A DNA stretch of 43,200 nt, from the NCBI RefSeq assembly GCF_001646865.1, contig NZ_LRRB01000253.1:1-43200 (forward strand), given 5' to 3'. This stretch comes from Aldersonia kunmingensis. Lineage in GTDB: Bacteria; Actinomycetota; Actinomycetes; Mycobacteriales; Mycobacteriaceae. The translations under genes and the position numbers were made by a program. Below are positions 33,779-41,455 of the stretch, in pieces (position 1 is the stretch's first letter; each line of letters opens with the position of its first letter). Below the pieces are notes generated by a model. It did no database searches. It was given only the letters and a program-made list of their open reading frames with translations, and was not told where the DNA came from.

Positions 33779-34821
33779 GGGACGGCCCGTTCGGGCGCCG
33801 GCCGTTCCTTGTGCTGCCGCGGTGCGAGGTCACGCCGGAAGCGCAGCACCGCACCGGTGAAGACGACGATCGCCATGCCGGCGAGGACGACGAACGGCAG
33901 CCAGAGCGAAGCGATCGATGCGCCCCGCAGCATGATGCCCTGGCTGATCTGAACGAAGTACGTCAGCGGCAGGCAGTAGCCGATCCAGCGGATCGCGATC
34001 GGCATGGCCTGTAGCGGAAAAATAAAGCCGGACAACAGGATCTGCGGCATCAGGAACAGTATCGCGGTCTGAATCGCCTGCCCCTGGGTTTGCGACACAG
34101 TCGAGATGAACACGCCGATGCCGAGCACAACGAACAGGAAGATTGCGCCACCGAGGACGAACGCGAACGGACTGCCGTTGAACGGCACGTCGAACAGCCA
34201 CATGCCGAGCACGGTCACGAGCAGCATGTCGATTGCGGCAAGGATGAAGTACGGCGCGATCTTGCCGACGATGACATCCGAGGGCCGGAATGGCATGACC
34301 GCCAACTGTTCCAGTGTGCCCGCCTGTCTCTCCCGGACAAGGCCGAGGCTGGTGATGATCGTGCCGATGAACGTGAGAATCAGCCCGACGAGTGCGGGGA
34401 CCATCACCCACGACGTGGTCAGGTCGGGGTTGAACATGATGTCCACCTGCACCTTGTTGCCGGCACGCCCGAAGGCGCTCGCAGCGGTCTGCGCGACAAA
34501 GAGGTTCGACCCATCGACGTAGGCAGTGGGCGGCGTGGTCGAGGTGTCGATCACGACGTCGGCCTTGTTGTCGCGCACCCGGTCCTGGGCCGACTGGGAG
34601 TCCGCCGATGTGTCTACCTCGGTGACATCGAACAGGCCGGGCAGTGCGGAGCCGACGGCCTCGGCGTGCGGTCCGACGACGTGAGTGGAGATGCTCGAGA
34701 TGGTGAAGTTCGCGGCGTAGCCGAAAATCACCAGCAGGACGATCGGCAGCGCGACAAGCATTGCCACTGTGCGCTTGTCCCGGCGGAGTTCCCGGAACTC
34801 CTTGAGGATCATTGCCCTCAT
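33775..34821 (-). CDS. ABC-2 permease, YbhR/YhhJ-like
   Basis: A 348-residue permease: helix 1 at about 19-37, a large outer domain (about 40-165, the NO-signature region of exporters of the YhhJ class), then five helices from about 167 to 335 including VRERQAGTLEQLAVMPFRPSDVIVGK, the coupling motif. The tail is basic and cytoplasmic. E. coli YbhFSR has two permeases and a membrane-fusion protein, whereas only one permease is seen here, so it would act as a homodimer. Substrates of relatives are drugs or toxic cations. The ATG at 34821 follows GAAAGGG; the ten-codon longer frame has no ribosome site. Confidence 0.88.
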   Translation of the reverse strand: MRAMILKEFRELRRDKRTVAMLVALPIVLLVIFGYAANFTISSISTHVVGPHAEAVGSALPGLFDVTEVDTSADSQSAQDRVRDNKADVVIDTSTTPPTAYVDGSNLFVAQTAASAFGRAGNKVQVDIMFNPDLTTSWVMVPALVGLILTFIGTIITSLGLVRERQAGTLEQLAVMPFRPSDVIVGKIAPYFILAAIDMLLVTVLGMWLFDVPFNGSPFAFVLGGAIFLFVVLGIGVFISTVSQTQGQAIQTAILFLMPQILLSGFIFPLQAMPIAIRWIGYCLPLTYFVQISQGIMLRGASIASLWLPFVVLAGMAIVVFTGAVLRFRRDLAPRQHKERPAPERAVP

Positions 34822-34908
34822 AGCAGCCCTTTCGTAGACTGGCCAGAGCATAAATTCGACAAGCGGGGAAATACTTCGTGTAGCCCAAATCTAAGGACGT
34901 TGAGTGCG

Positions 34909-35544
34909 ATGGTCAAGCCCCCAGCAGGTGACACGTCCGCCAAACGGGCGCGCGGCCGCCGGCCGGGTGTCGGTACCACCCGCGACGCCATCCTCGACGC
35001 GGCTCGGCGCCAATTCGCCGAGCGCGGCTACGACAAGACCACTGTGCGCGGTGTCGCGGCCGAGGCGGGTGTAGATCCGAAGGCGGTGACGCACTGGTTT
35101 CCCGCCAAGCAGGACTTGTTCGTTGCCGCAGTCGAACTGCCGGTGCGCCCGGCCGACGCGCTGCGGCACGTGCTCGCCGCCGGGACGCTGGAAACTATGG
35201 GGGAGCGGCTTGTCGCGGAGCTGCTCGGCAGACTCGAGGATCCCGTCATTCGCGATCGCATGCTTGCGTTCTTTCGCGCTGCGGTCAGTGAACCCGCGAT
35301 CGCCGCCACGTTCCGCGAAATCATCCTGCGAGACGGCCTGCTGCCCGTCGCCGAACTTCTCGGTGGCGACGAGGCTCGGCTGCGCGCCGAACTGCTGGCC
35401 AGCCAGATGATGGGTTTGATTACCGCCCGCTATGTGATCGCGGTGGAACCGCTGGCGTCACTGCCGGCTGCCGACGTTGCGCGGCTCGTCGGGCCCACGC
35501 TGCAGCGCTATCTCACGATGCCGATCGGCGGGGAGCAGGCGTAG
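34909..35544 (+). CDS. TetR-family regulator of the ABC-2 exporter
   Basis: 211 residues. A basic start (SAKRARGRRPG) precedes a TetR helix-turn-helix (about 25-70: TRDAILDAARRQFAERGYDKTTVRGVAAEAGVDPKAVTHWFPAKQDLF in pattern). The C-terminal domain is of the TetR_C type that contains REIILRDGL near residue 142. It diverges from the exporter operon across 87 bases that contain a CTGGCCAG palindrome (34837-34844) and AT-rich sequence, so it likely represses the exporter and releases on binding its substrate. A TTG at 34900 is an alternative start. Its stop abuts the stop of the convergent Ser-repeat gene. Confidence 0.87.
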   Translation: MVKPPAGDTSAKRARGRRPGVGTTRDAILDAARRQFAERGYDKTTVRGVAAEAGVDPKAVTHWFPAKQDLFVAAVELPVRPADALRHVLAAGTLETMGERLVAELLGRLEDPVIRDRMLAFFRAAVSEPAIAATFREIILRDGLLPVAELLGGDEARLRAELLASQMMGLITARYVIAVEPLASLPAADVARLVGPTLQRYLTMPIGGEQA

Positions 35545-35880
35545 CTAGGTCTGGGTGTGATGCATCGAGTCGTCGCGCAACTCGGGCTCGTCGGGCACCA
35601 CGCGCAGATCCGGGTGTGTTTCGGGAGCACTGTGGTCGCCGCGCCAGGCCATCATCGACCAGCGCGACAGACCCGATAGGGCCGAGCCGAGGCTGGCGAA
35701 CGACGCGCTCGAAATCACCGACGCGAACGAGAACGCGGAACCGACCGACAGCACCGATCCGACGCTTCCGATCGAGAGAATTGAATAGGCCGACCCGATG
35801 GAGAGAATCGAACCCTCCGAACCGATGGACAGGATCGAACGGTGGTTGTGACCAGAATGAAAAACCCGGCTGGTTGTCAC
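35545..35880 (-). CDS. Ser-triplet repeat protein of unknown function
   Basis: 111 residues in three parts: a 14-residue head (RVFHSGHNHR), a repeat region (15-75) in which every third residue is Ser, and an acidic tail with many His, Asp and Glu. The repeat begins SILSIGSEG and later units drift (SVLSVGSAF, SFASVISSA). Similar proteins with the NHRSILSIGS start exist, as I recall, in other actinobacteria without known function. The only start is GTG at 35880, within the loop of the preceding gene's terminator; TGATAA lies about ten bases upstream, so a leaderless transcript is possible. No signal peptide or membrane helix is convincing. Confidence 0.65.
   Translation of the reverse strand: MTTSRVFHSGHNHRSILSIGSEGSILSIGSAYSILSIGSVGSVLSVGSAFSFASVISSASFASLGSALSGLSRWSMMAWRGDHSAPETHPDLRVVPDEPELRDDSMHHTQT
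35656..35838 (-). repeat. Coding tandem repeat, Ser-x-x (9-residue/27-bp higher order)
   Basis: Twenty consecutive Ser-x-x triplets plus a final Ser (21 serines at strict three-residue spacing). The first four copies also align as 27-bp units (SILSIGSEG, SILSIGSAY, SILSIGSVG, SVLSVGSAF). Later copies have diverged, but the Ser spacing is kept, using both TCN and AGC codons, so selection and not only recent DNA duplication preserves it. Confidence 0.8.
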
Positions 35881-35890
35881 CAGCCGGGTT
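35860..35890 (-). terminator. Intrinsic terminator of the Rv1157c-like gene
   Basis: AACCCGGCTGGT (35890-35879 on the minus strand) pairs perfectly over 12 bp with ACCAGCCGGGTT (35874-35863) around a GACA loop, followed by a T-run. It starts 18 bases after the stop codon at 35908. The GTG of the next gene on this strand lies at its loop. Confidence 0.85.
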
Positions 35891-35907
35891 TATCACATGT
35901 CGAGCGA

Positions 35908-36786
35908 TCAGGCGACGGTAAACATGCCAACCGTCGGGAGGAAGGAGCACGTGATCGGGGCCTTGCCCTCGGCCTGAGTGGTCAGCGAACCGGAAACCAG
36001 CGCGACAACGCGACCGGCACCCGTGTCGGCGATGGCGCTCAGCGTGGCCGGGCCGTCGGGGTGGTTGATCTTGGCGTCGTCCGTAAGGTTCTGGGTCGCG
36101 GTCTTGCGGGTGTCCAGGTTCAACCAGGTCACGGTCAGCGGCGTGTCCTGCTTGGCGGTCGGACTATCGGTGCCGAGCGCGGTGAACACGAAACCGACCT
36201 GGTGTGCCTTCGGTCCGGGCGGGGGCAGCTGCGCCGGGCCGGGCACGGCCAGGGCAGCACCAACCGAGTCTCCACCGTCACCGATGCAGCCGCGGCCCAG
36301 GGTCGGGTACAGGAACTGCGAAATGACCGGGCCGTTCTTCGGGATATCCGGTCCGCCTCCGCCGCTGCCGTCGAGGAAGGTGATGACGCGCGCGAGCGTC
36401 GACTTGATCTGCGGCGGCAGGGCGGAGTTCTCGATCAGGGTCTTCGCCTGGGCGAGCAGCGCATTCTGCGGGTTGGCAGCGACCTCGCGAGGCTTGGCCA
36501 GCTCGGCCGGGTCCGTGATGGGCTTGGCGTCGGCGGGGCCGGCGACGGCGCCGATGATCGCCGGTGCGAGGGCGGCCAGCGCGTCGACATTGACGTCCTT
36601 GCCCACGACCGGATGGAAGAGCGACTCGACATCGAGCGGGGTGCCAGGCACCCAGCTCAGCTTCGGCGCGTCCTTCTCAGCTGCGTCCTCGGGAGCAGCT
36701 ATGGCGGCAGTAGCGGTGCCAAGCGTGGCGCACGCGGTCAGCGCGACTGCCACAGCCACGCGCCGCAGATCTCGGGTGCGATGCAC
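35908..36786 (-). CDS. Secreted Ala/Pro-rich protein, Rv1157c-like
   Basis: 292 residues. I chose GTG at 36786 since GGAGGGGA lies four bases upstream and the result is a clean signal peptide (RTRDLRRVAVAVALTACATLGTATAAIA, cleaved before APEDA). The mature part has an N-terminal helical Ala/Pro-rich half and a C-terminal beta-rich half that starts near FLYPTLGRGCIGDGG. Two mature cysteines (GRGCIG and ITCSF) can pair. Position next to pimE, as with Rv1157c in M. tuberculosis, supports the relation. Its function is unknown; an extracellular or cell-wall-associated role is likely. Confidence 0.78.
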   Translation of the reverse strand: MHRTRDLRRVAVAVALTACATLGTATAAIAAPEDAAEKDAPKLSWVPGTPLDVESLFHPVVGKDVNVDALAALAPAIIGAVAGPADAKPITDPAELAKPREVAANPQNALLAQAKTLIENSALPPQIKSTLARVITFLDGSGGGGPDIPKNGPVISQFLYPTLGRGCIGDGGDSVGAALAVPGPAQLPPPGPKAHQVGFVFTALGTDSPTAKQDTPLTVTWLNLDTRKTATQNLTDDAKINHPDGPATLSAIADTGAGRVVALVSGSLTTQAEGKAPITCSFLPTVGMFTVA

Positions 36787-37133
36787 TCTGTCCCCTCCAG
36801 TTTTCGGGCAAACGGACGATAACAGTCCGGTTACCGACTCGGGACGACACTTTAGATAGCGCACGAGCAGTTGTACAGTCGCGATCTTCCCGCGCGAGAA
36901 AGCCTTATCTATCTTACTCCTGACCGCCCGCAGGAGATCCCGTCGAACGACCGTAACCCGAAACGCGTGTTACTGATGTGACTGGTGATGCAATTGTTAC
37001 TACAAATCGTGTAACGGGAGCGGCCCCCGACGATCGCCAGGGGTCAAACGGATAACCTCGTTGCCGTCCGATCCACGCCCGTCCGTTACCCGAGGAACCC
37101 GTTTCGTGAGTCCCCTCCTGTGAGCCTTCCGTC
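36787..37133. other. Divergent promoter region with clustered GTWAC words
   Basis: No gene is seen. The stretch is more AT-rich than its surroundings (36840-37060) and holds six GTAAC/GTTAC words, at 36830, 36953, 36969, 36996, 37011 and 37085, in both orientations. Two pairs form inverted repeats (36953/36969 and 36996/37011). It must contain the promoters of the Rv1157c-like gene and pimE. No ribosome site precedes the pimE GTG clearly. Confidence 0.5.
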
Positions 37134-38369
37134 GTGAGCCGAATCCTCCGATTTGCCCCGGCCGTGCTCGCGCTCGCGGTGATTGCCCGGCTGCTGTGGA
37201 TGTTCCTGGTGCCGACCGGCTTCAATCTCGTTGACCTGCACGTCTATGTGGACGGCTCGGCGGCGTTGTCGGACGGCCACCTCTACGACTTCACCTATTC
37301 CGAGGTCACCCCCGACTTCCCGCTGCCGTTCACCTATCCGCCGTTCGCGGCGCTGGTGTTCTTCCCGCTGCATTTCCTGCCGATGAAGGTGGTCGGCGTC
37401 GCGTGGTCGCTGGCCACGGTCGCGGCTCTCTATGGCGTTGTGCGGATCAGCCTGAATCTGATTCTCGGCGAACGGGCGGCGCAGCCGCAGTACCGGAACG
37501 TCGCGATGATGTGGACAGCGGGCGGAATGTGGACCGAACCAGTCCGCACCACCCTGGACTACGGCCAGGTCAACGTCTTCCTTGTGCTCGGTGTGATGGT
37601 CGCGGTGGCGAGCAGTCGCTGGTGGTTGTCCGGTCTGCTCGTCGGCGTCGTCGCCGGGATCAAGCTGACGCCCGCGGTCACCGGCCTCTACTTCGTCGCG
37701 CGCAGGCGGTGGGCCACCGTCGTGTTCTCGGCAGTCGTCTTCGGCGCCACCGTTGGCCTGAGCTACCTCGTCGTGGGCAAACAGTCGCACGAGTACTTCG
37801 GCACGCTGCTCGGCGACGCATCCCGAATCGGGCCGGTCGGCTCGGTGTGGAACCAGTCGCTGCGCGGCGCGATGAGCCGGTTGGTCGGCTACGACGTGGA
37901 GACGGGCGCACCGCTCATAGCCGCGCTGGCCGTCCTGGCGGTCCTCGCGTTGTTCGCCTGGCGCTCCCTGGATGGCGACGACCGGCTCGGCACGCTCATC
38001 GTGGTGCAACTGTTCGGCCTGATGCTCTCGCCGATCTCCTGGTCGCATCACTGGGTCTGGATCATCCCGATGGCGATCTGGCTGCTGTACGGGCCATACG
38101 GGCAGCGCCTCGGCGCCCGCCTGGTCGCCGGGTACTGGATCGCGACATCGCTCGTCGGCGTCGTCTGGGTGCTCAGCTACTTCCAGGACTCGATCTGGCC
38201 CATCTCGCGCCCAGGGGTGCTCGCCTGGCTCGGCGCGGTCGACGCGATCGGTGTACTCGCGTTCTTCGGGCTGCTGATCGGATACCGCGTGCGGGACAAC
38301 CGCGCGGGAACTACCGATCGAAAGTCAGCAGATCGATCTGTCGAGCCAGCGACACATCGTTCGCGGTAA
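37134..38369 (+). CDS. pimE: Polyprenol-phosphate-mannose-dependent alpha-1,2-mannosyltransferase PimE
   Basis: A 411-residue GT87 (GT-C fold) membrane enzyme with about 11-12 transmembrane helices. The first outer loop has LVDLHVYVDG with Asp34, the position matching the catalytic Asp of mycobacterial PimE, and Asp40 follows. FTYPPFAALVFFPL and TLDYGQVNVFL are further conserved loops. It adds alpha-1,2-mannose to PIM4 on the outer face of the membrane in phosphatidylinositol mannoside synthesis. The neighbours (phhB, mutT2, typA, lpqW) match M. tuberculosis, and lpqW acts in the same PIM pathway. The GTG start lacks a clear ribosome site. The 3' end overlaps phhB by 59 bases. Confidence 0.87.
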   Translation: MSRILRFAPAVLALAVIARLLWMFLVPTGFNLVDLHVYVDGSAALSDGHLYDFTYSEVTPDFPLPFTYPPFAALVFFPLHFLPMKVVGVAWSLATVAALYGVVRISLNLILGERAAQPQYRNVAMMWTAGGMWTEPVRTTLDYGQVNVFLVLGVMVAVASSRWWLSGLLVGVVAGIKLTPAVTGLYFVARRRWATVVFSAVVFGATVGLSYLVVGKQSHEYFGTLLGDASRIGPVGSVWNQSLRGAMSRLVGYDVETGAPLIAALAVLAVLALFAWRSLDGDDRLGTLIVVQLFGLMLSPISWSHHWVWIIPMAIWLLYGPYGQRLGARLVAGYWIATSLVGVVWVLSYFQDSIWPISRPGVLAWLGAVDAIGVLAFFGLLIGYRVRDNRAGTTDRKSADRSVEPATHRSR

Positions 38370-38601
38370 GCCCGCCCGCCGAATGCGTGGACAGCACCAG
38401 GGTCACCTTGCGCCAACGGATATCGATGTCGGGGTGATGGTTGGCTTGCTCGGCCGCGTCGGCCACCCGGCGAACGAACTCGATCGCCTCCGGGAAACTG
38501 GGCAGCTCGATGGTGCGCGAGATCGAATCGCCCTCTCGTAACCAGTCCGGCAGTTCCGCGAGTTCGGTGTTCAGTTCGGCGTCGGTGAGAAGGGTCGCCA
38601 T
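38311..38601 (-). CDS. phhB: Pterin-4a-carbinolamine dehydratase
   Basis: A 96-residue DCoH-family enzyme with the active-site HHP at 55-57 (NHHPDIDIRW) and a second conserved His at about 73 (LSTHSAGGLT). It dehydrates 4a-hydroxytetrahydropterin in pterin recycling, or may act in molybdopterin-related chemistry. The start is five bases from that of the divergent mutT2 gene. TACCAT lies eight bases upstream of the ATG inside mutT2, so the mRNA is probably leaderless. The 3' end overlaps pimE. The counterpart is Rv1159A. Confidence 0.88.
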   Translation of the reverse strand: MATLLTDAELNTELAELPDWLREGDSISRTIELPSFPEAIEFVRRVADAAEQANHHPDIDIRWRKVTLVLSTHSAGGLTANDVSLARQIDLLTFDR

Positions 38602-38606
38602 ACCGC

Positions 38607-39095
38607 ATGATGGTAGTCGTGCCCGACGCAGCCGAGGTTGAAGTTGTCGCAGCGGCGATCATCCGCGCCGGGCGGCTACTGCTCGCACAGCGCACCCGTC
38701 CCGCCGAACTGGCCGGGCTGTGGGAACTGCCCGGCGGCAAGGCCGAACCCGGTGAATCAGCCGCGGACGCGCTGCGCCGCGAACTGGCCGAGGAACTCGG
38801 CATCGAGGCGGTCGCTGGTGCGCGGATCGGAATCGACGTTCCGCTGCGCGAGCCGCTGGTGCTGCGGGCCTATCTGGCCACCATCGTTTCGGGGGAGCCG
38901 GCGGCGCTCGATCACGCCGAACTGCGGTGGGTCGATGCGGCCGAGTTGGCGGTCATTGACCTGGTGCCCAACGACCGGCACTGGCTCGATGACCTGGTCT
39001 CCGCGCTCGCCGCTACTTCTTACGGGCGTGACTCAGCGCCTTTCGAAGCTGCTTCCCCTGCAGCCCAGCATCCTGGGCCTTCTGCATCCGCTTGA
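38607..39095 (+). CDS. mutT2: Nudix hydrolase MutT2
   Basis: 162 residues with an exact Nudix box at 44-66 (G-x5-E-x7-REL-x-EELGI). The surrounding QRTRPAELAGLWELPGGK is typical of MutT2, which hydrolyses damaged or excess CTP and dCTP derivatives to protect nucleotide pools. Starts at 38607, 38610 or GTG 38619 are possible; the last would put CATGAT as a leaderless -10. The family core ends near residue 130. The last 30 residues (YGRDSAPFEAASPAAQHPG and on) overlap the small Cys/Lys-rich gene on the other strand and look like an unselected read-through tail. Confidence 0.87.
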   Translation: MMVVVPDAAEVEVVAAAIIRAGRLLLAQRTRPAELAGLWELPGGKAEPGESAADALRRELAEELGIEAVAGARIGIDVPLREPLVLRAYLATIVSGEPAALDHAELRWVDAAELAVIDLVPNDRHWLDDLVSALAATSYGRDSAPFEAASPAAQHPGPSASA

Positions 39096-39189
39096 TTACG
39101 ACCGGACATCGCAGACAACGCTTGTCGCTACGGCAGCACTTCTTCTTCGGCTTCAGCGCGGCGACCTTTGCCGCGTCGGCCTTCCCCAT
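39013..39189 (-). CDS. Small conserved Lys/Cys-rich protein
   Basis: A 58-residue basic protein, starting MGKADAAKVAALKPKKKCCRS and continuing DKRCLRCPVVIKRMQKAQDAG. Four cysteines in the order CC-x5-C-x2-C may bind a metal such as zinc. About a third of residues are Lys or Arg, suggesting contact with nucleic acid or the ribosome. I recall similar short proteins across actinobacteria without assigned function. The ATG at 39189 is preferred over an upstream GTG. Its 3' end overlaps the mutT2 end by 83 bases. Confidence 0.72.
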   Translation of the reverse strand: MGKADAAKVAALKPKKKCCRSDKRCLRCPVVIKRMQKAQDAGLQGKQLRKALSHARKK

Positions 39190-39486
39190 GCGTAAGTGCA
39201 CCCTTCGCCGGTGATGGTGTGGGGGAAAGCTAATCAGTGCCTGGCCGTTTTGGCTGCCCCGTATCCCGCATTAAGCGGTGACTCGCATCACCCCGAAGCA
39301 ATTGACCTGGTCTTTCTCGCGCGCGGCGGTCCGGACGGGCCTAACTGAGCGGTAGGGTATTCGTGGCCGCCTCCCACCCTTCGCGGCCAGGAAATCGGGC
39401 GTTTCGCAGCTGCGGTCGCCGCAATCGTCGCATGCCGGCCGCCGTATCGGTCGTTGTCGTGCGGCAGGACAACCCAGGAGCACAAG

Positions 39487-41394
39487 GTGTCGAGCCCAGA
39501 AACCGCGCGGACCTTCCGCAACGTCGCGATTGTCGCGCACGTTGACCACGGCAAGACCACGCTTGTCGACGCCATGCTGCGGCAGTCCGGCGCCTTCGCC
39601 GAGCGGGCCGAGCTCGTGGACCGGGTCATGGACTCCGGCGATCTCGAGCGCGAGAAGGGCATCACCATTCTCGCCAAGAACACCGCCGTGCACCGGCACA
39701 ACAAGGACGGCTCGGTCACGGTCATCAACGTGATCGACACCCCCGGCCACGCCGACTTCGGTGGCGAGGTCGAGCGCGGTCTGTCCATGGTCGACGGCGT
39801 CGTGCTGCTCGTGGACGCCTCCGAGGGTCCGCTCCCGCAGACCCGGTTCGTGCTGCGCAAGGCGCTTTCCGCGTCGCTGCCCGTGATCCTCGTGGTCAAC
39901 AAGACCGACCGCCCCGACGCGCGTATTTCCGAGGTCGTCGACGAAAGCCACGACCTCCTGCTCGACCTGGCATCGGATCTGGACGACGCGGCAGCCGAGG
40001 CCGCAGAGAAGATGCTCGGTCTGCCCGTCCTTTACGCCTCCGGCCGTGAGGGCAAGGCGTCCACCGAGGCTCCCGCGAACGGTGAGGCGCCCGGTGCGGA
40101 CAACCTCGACGAACTGTTCGACGTGCTGCTCGAGCATGTGCCCGCGCCCAAGGGCGACGTGGCCGCGCCGCTGCAGGCCCACGTGACCAACCTCGACGCC
40201 TCCGACTTCCTCGGTCGTCTCGCGCTGGTCCGCATCCACAACGGCGAGCTCCGCAAGGGCCAGCAGGTCGCGTGGATGCACGCCGACGGCGTCAAGACTG
40301 TCAAGATCACCGAGCTGCTCAAGACGGTCGGCGTCACCCGTGAGCCCGGCGAGAGCGCGGTCGCGGGCGACATCGTTGCCGTCGCGGGCATCCCGGAGAT
40401 CATGATCGGCGACACCCTCGCCGACACCGAGAACCCGGTGGCGCTGCCGACCATCACGGTCGACGAGCCCGCAATCTCTGTCACCATCGGCACCAACACC
40501 TCGCCGCTCGTCGGCCGGGTCAAGGGTCACAAACTCACTGCGCGCATGGTCAAGAGCCGACTGGACTCCGAGTTGGTCGGCAATGTCTCGCTGCGCGTCC
40601 TCGACATCGGTCGCCCGGACGCGTGGGAGGTGCAGGGCCGCGGCGAGTTGGCGCTGGCCATCCTCGTCGAGCAGATGCGCCGCGAGGGCTTCGAGCTCAC
40701 CGTCGGCAAGCCGCAGGTGGTTACGCGTCAGGTCGACGGCAAGGTGCACGAGCCGTTCGAGGAACTGACCATCGACACCCCGGACGAGCACCTCGGTGCG
40801 ATCACGCAGCTGCTGGCCAACCGCAAGGGCAAGATGGTCCAGATGACGAATCACGGCACCGGCTGGGTTCGTATGGAGTTCATCGTCCCGTCGCGTGGCC
40901 TGATCGGTTTCCGCACCGACTTCCTCACCGAGACCCGCGGCACCGGCATCGCCAACGCCGTTTCGCACGGCTACGGCCCGTGGGCCGGCGAGATCCGCGC
41001 CCGCCACACCGGTTCGCTTGTCTCCGACCGGACGGGCAGCGTGACCCCGTTCGCGATGATCCAGCTCTCCGACCGCGGCACGTTCTTCGTCGAGCCGGGT
41101 GCCGACACGTACGAGGGCATGGTCGTGGGCATCAACCCGCGCGCCGAGGACCTCGACATCAACGTCACCAAGGAGAAGAAGCTCACCAACATGCGGTCCG
41201 CGACGGCCGACGCCACCGAGACCCTAGCCAAGCCGATCACTCTGACCCTCGAGGCCGCGATGGAGTTCTGTGCCGTCGACGAGTGCGTCGAGGTCACCCC
41301 CGAGGACGTGCGGGTGCGCAAGGTGAACCTTGACGCCACCGAGCGCGCACGGGCCCTGTCCCGGGCAAAGGCACGCGACCGCGCTGCCCTCTAG
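39487..41394 (+). CDS. typA: Translational GTPase TypA/BipA
   Basis: 635 residues, the normal TypA length. G1 is AHVDHGKTT at 17-25, then RVMDSGDLEREKGITILAK (switch I, G2), DTPGHADF (G3) and NKTDR (G4). Domain II, the domain III and V EF-G-like folds and the C-terminal domain follow (GRGELALAILVEQMRREGFEL, then the conserved MVQMTNHGTGWVRMEF). It binds the ribosome and helps 50S assembly and stress growth. The GTG at 39487 follows AGGAG six bases upstream. The 297-base gap before it carries a TAGGGTAT (39353-39360) promoter-like element and no gene. Confidence 0.95.
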   Translation: MSSPETARTFRNVAIVAHVDHGKTTLVDAMLRQSGAFAERAELVDRVMDSGDLEREKGITILAKNTAVHRHNKDGSVTVINVIDTPGHADFGGEVERGLSMVDGVVLLVDASEGPLPQTRFVLRKALSASLPVILVVNKTDRPDARISEVVDESHDLLLDLASDLDDAAAEAAEKMLGLPVLYASGREGKASTEAPANGEAPGADNLDELFDVLLEHVPAPKGDVAAPLQAHVTNLDASDFLGRLALVRIHNGELRKGQQVAWMHADGVKTVKITELLKTVGVTREPGESAVAGDIVAVAGIPEIMIGDTLADTENPVALPTITVDEPAISVTIGTNTSPLVGRVKGHKLTARMVKSRLDSELVGNVSLRVLDIGRPDAWEVQGRGELALAILVEQMRREGFELTVGKPQVVTRQVDGKVHEPFEELTIDTPDEHLGAITQLLANRKGKMVQMTNHGTGWVRMEFIVPSRGLIGFRTDFLTETRGTGIANAVSHGYGPWAGEIRARHTGSLVSDRTGSVTPFAMIQLSDRGTFFVEPGADTYEGMVVGINPRAEDLDINVTKEKKLTNMRSATADATETLAKPITLTLEAAMEFCAVDECVEVTPEDVRVRKVNLDATERARALSRAKARDRAAL

Positions 41395-41455
41395 CGAGGC
41401 AAAGCACGCGACAATGCGGAGCTGTACCGTCGCGGGCGGAAAGGGGCATCTCTCG

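Noticed and set aside
34822-34908. A long operator palindrome for the TetR gene at the ABC-2 exporter
   Set aside because: Only the 8-bp CTGGCCAG stands out, which is too short in GC-rich DNA to call as an operator on its own.
39271-41007. 578-codon open frame antisense to typA
   Set aside because: Same cause: antisense of a highly conserved GTPase gene, with a low-complexity product and no credible start.
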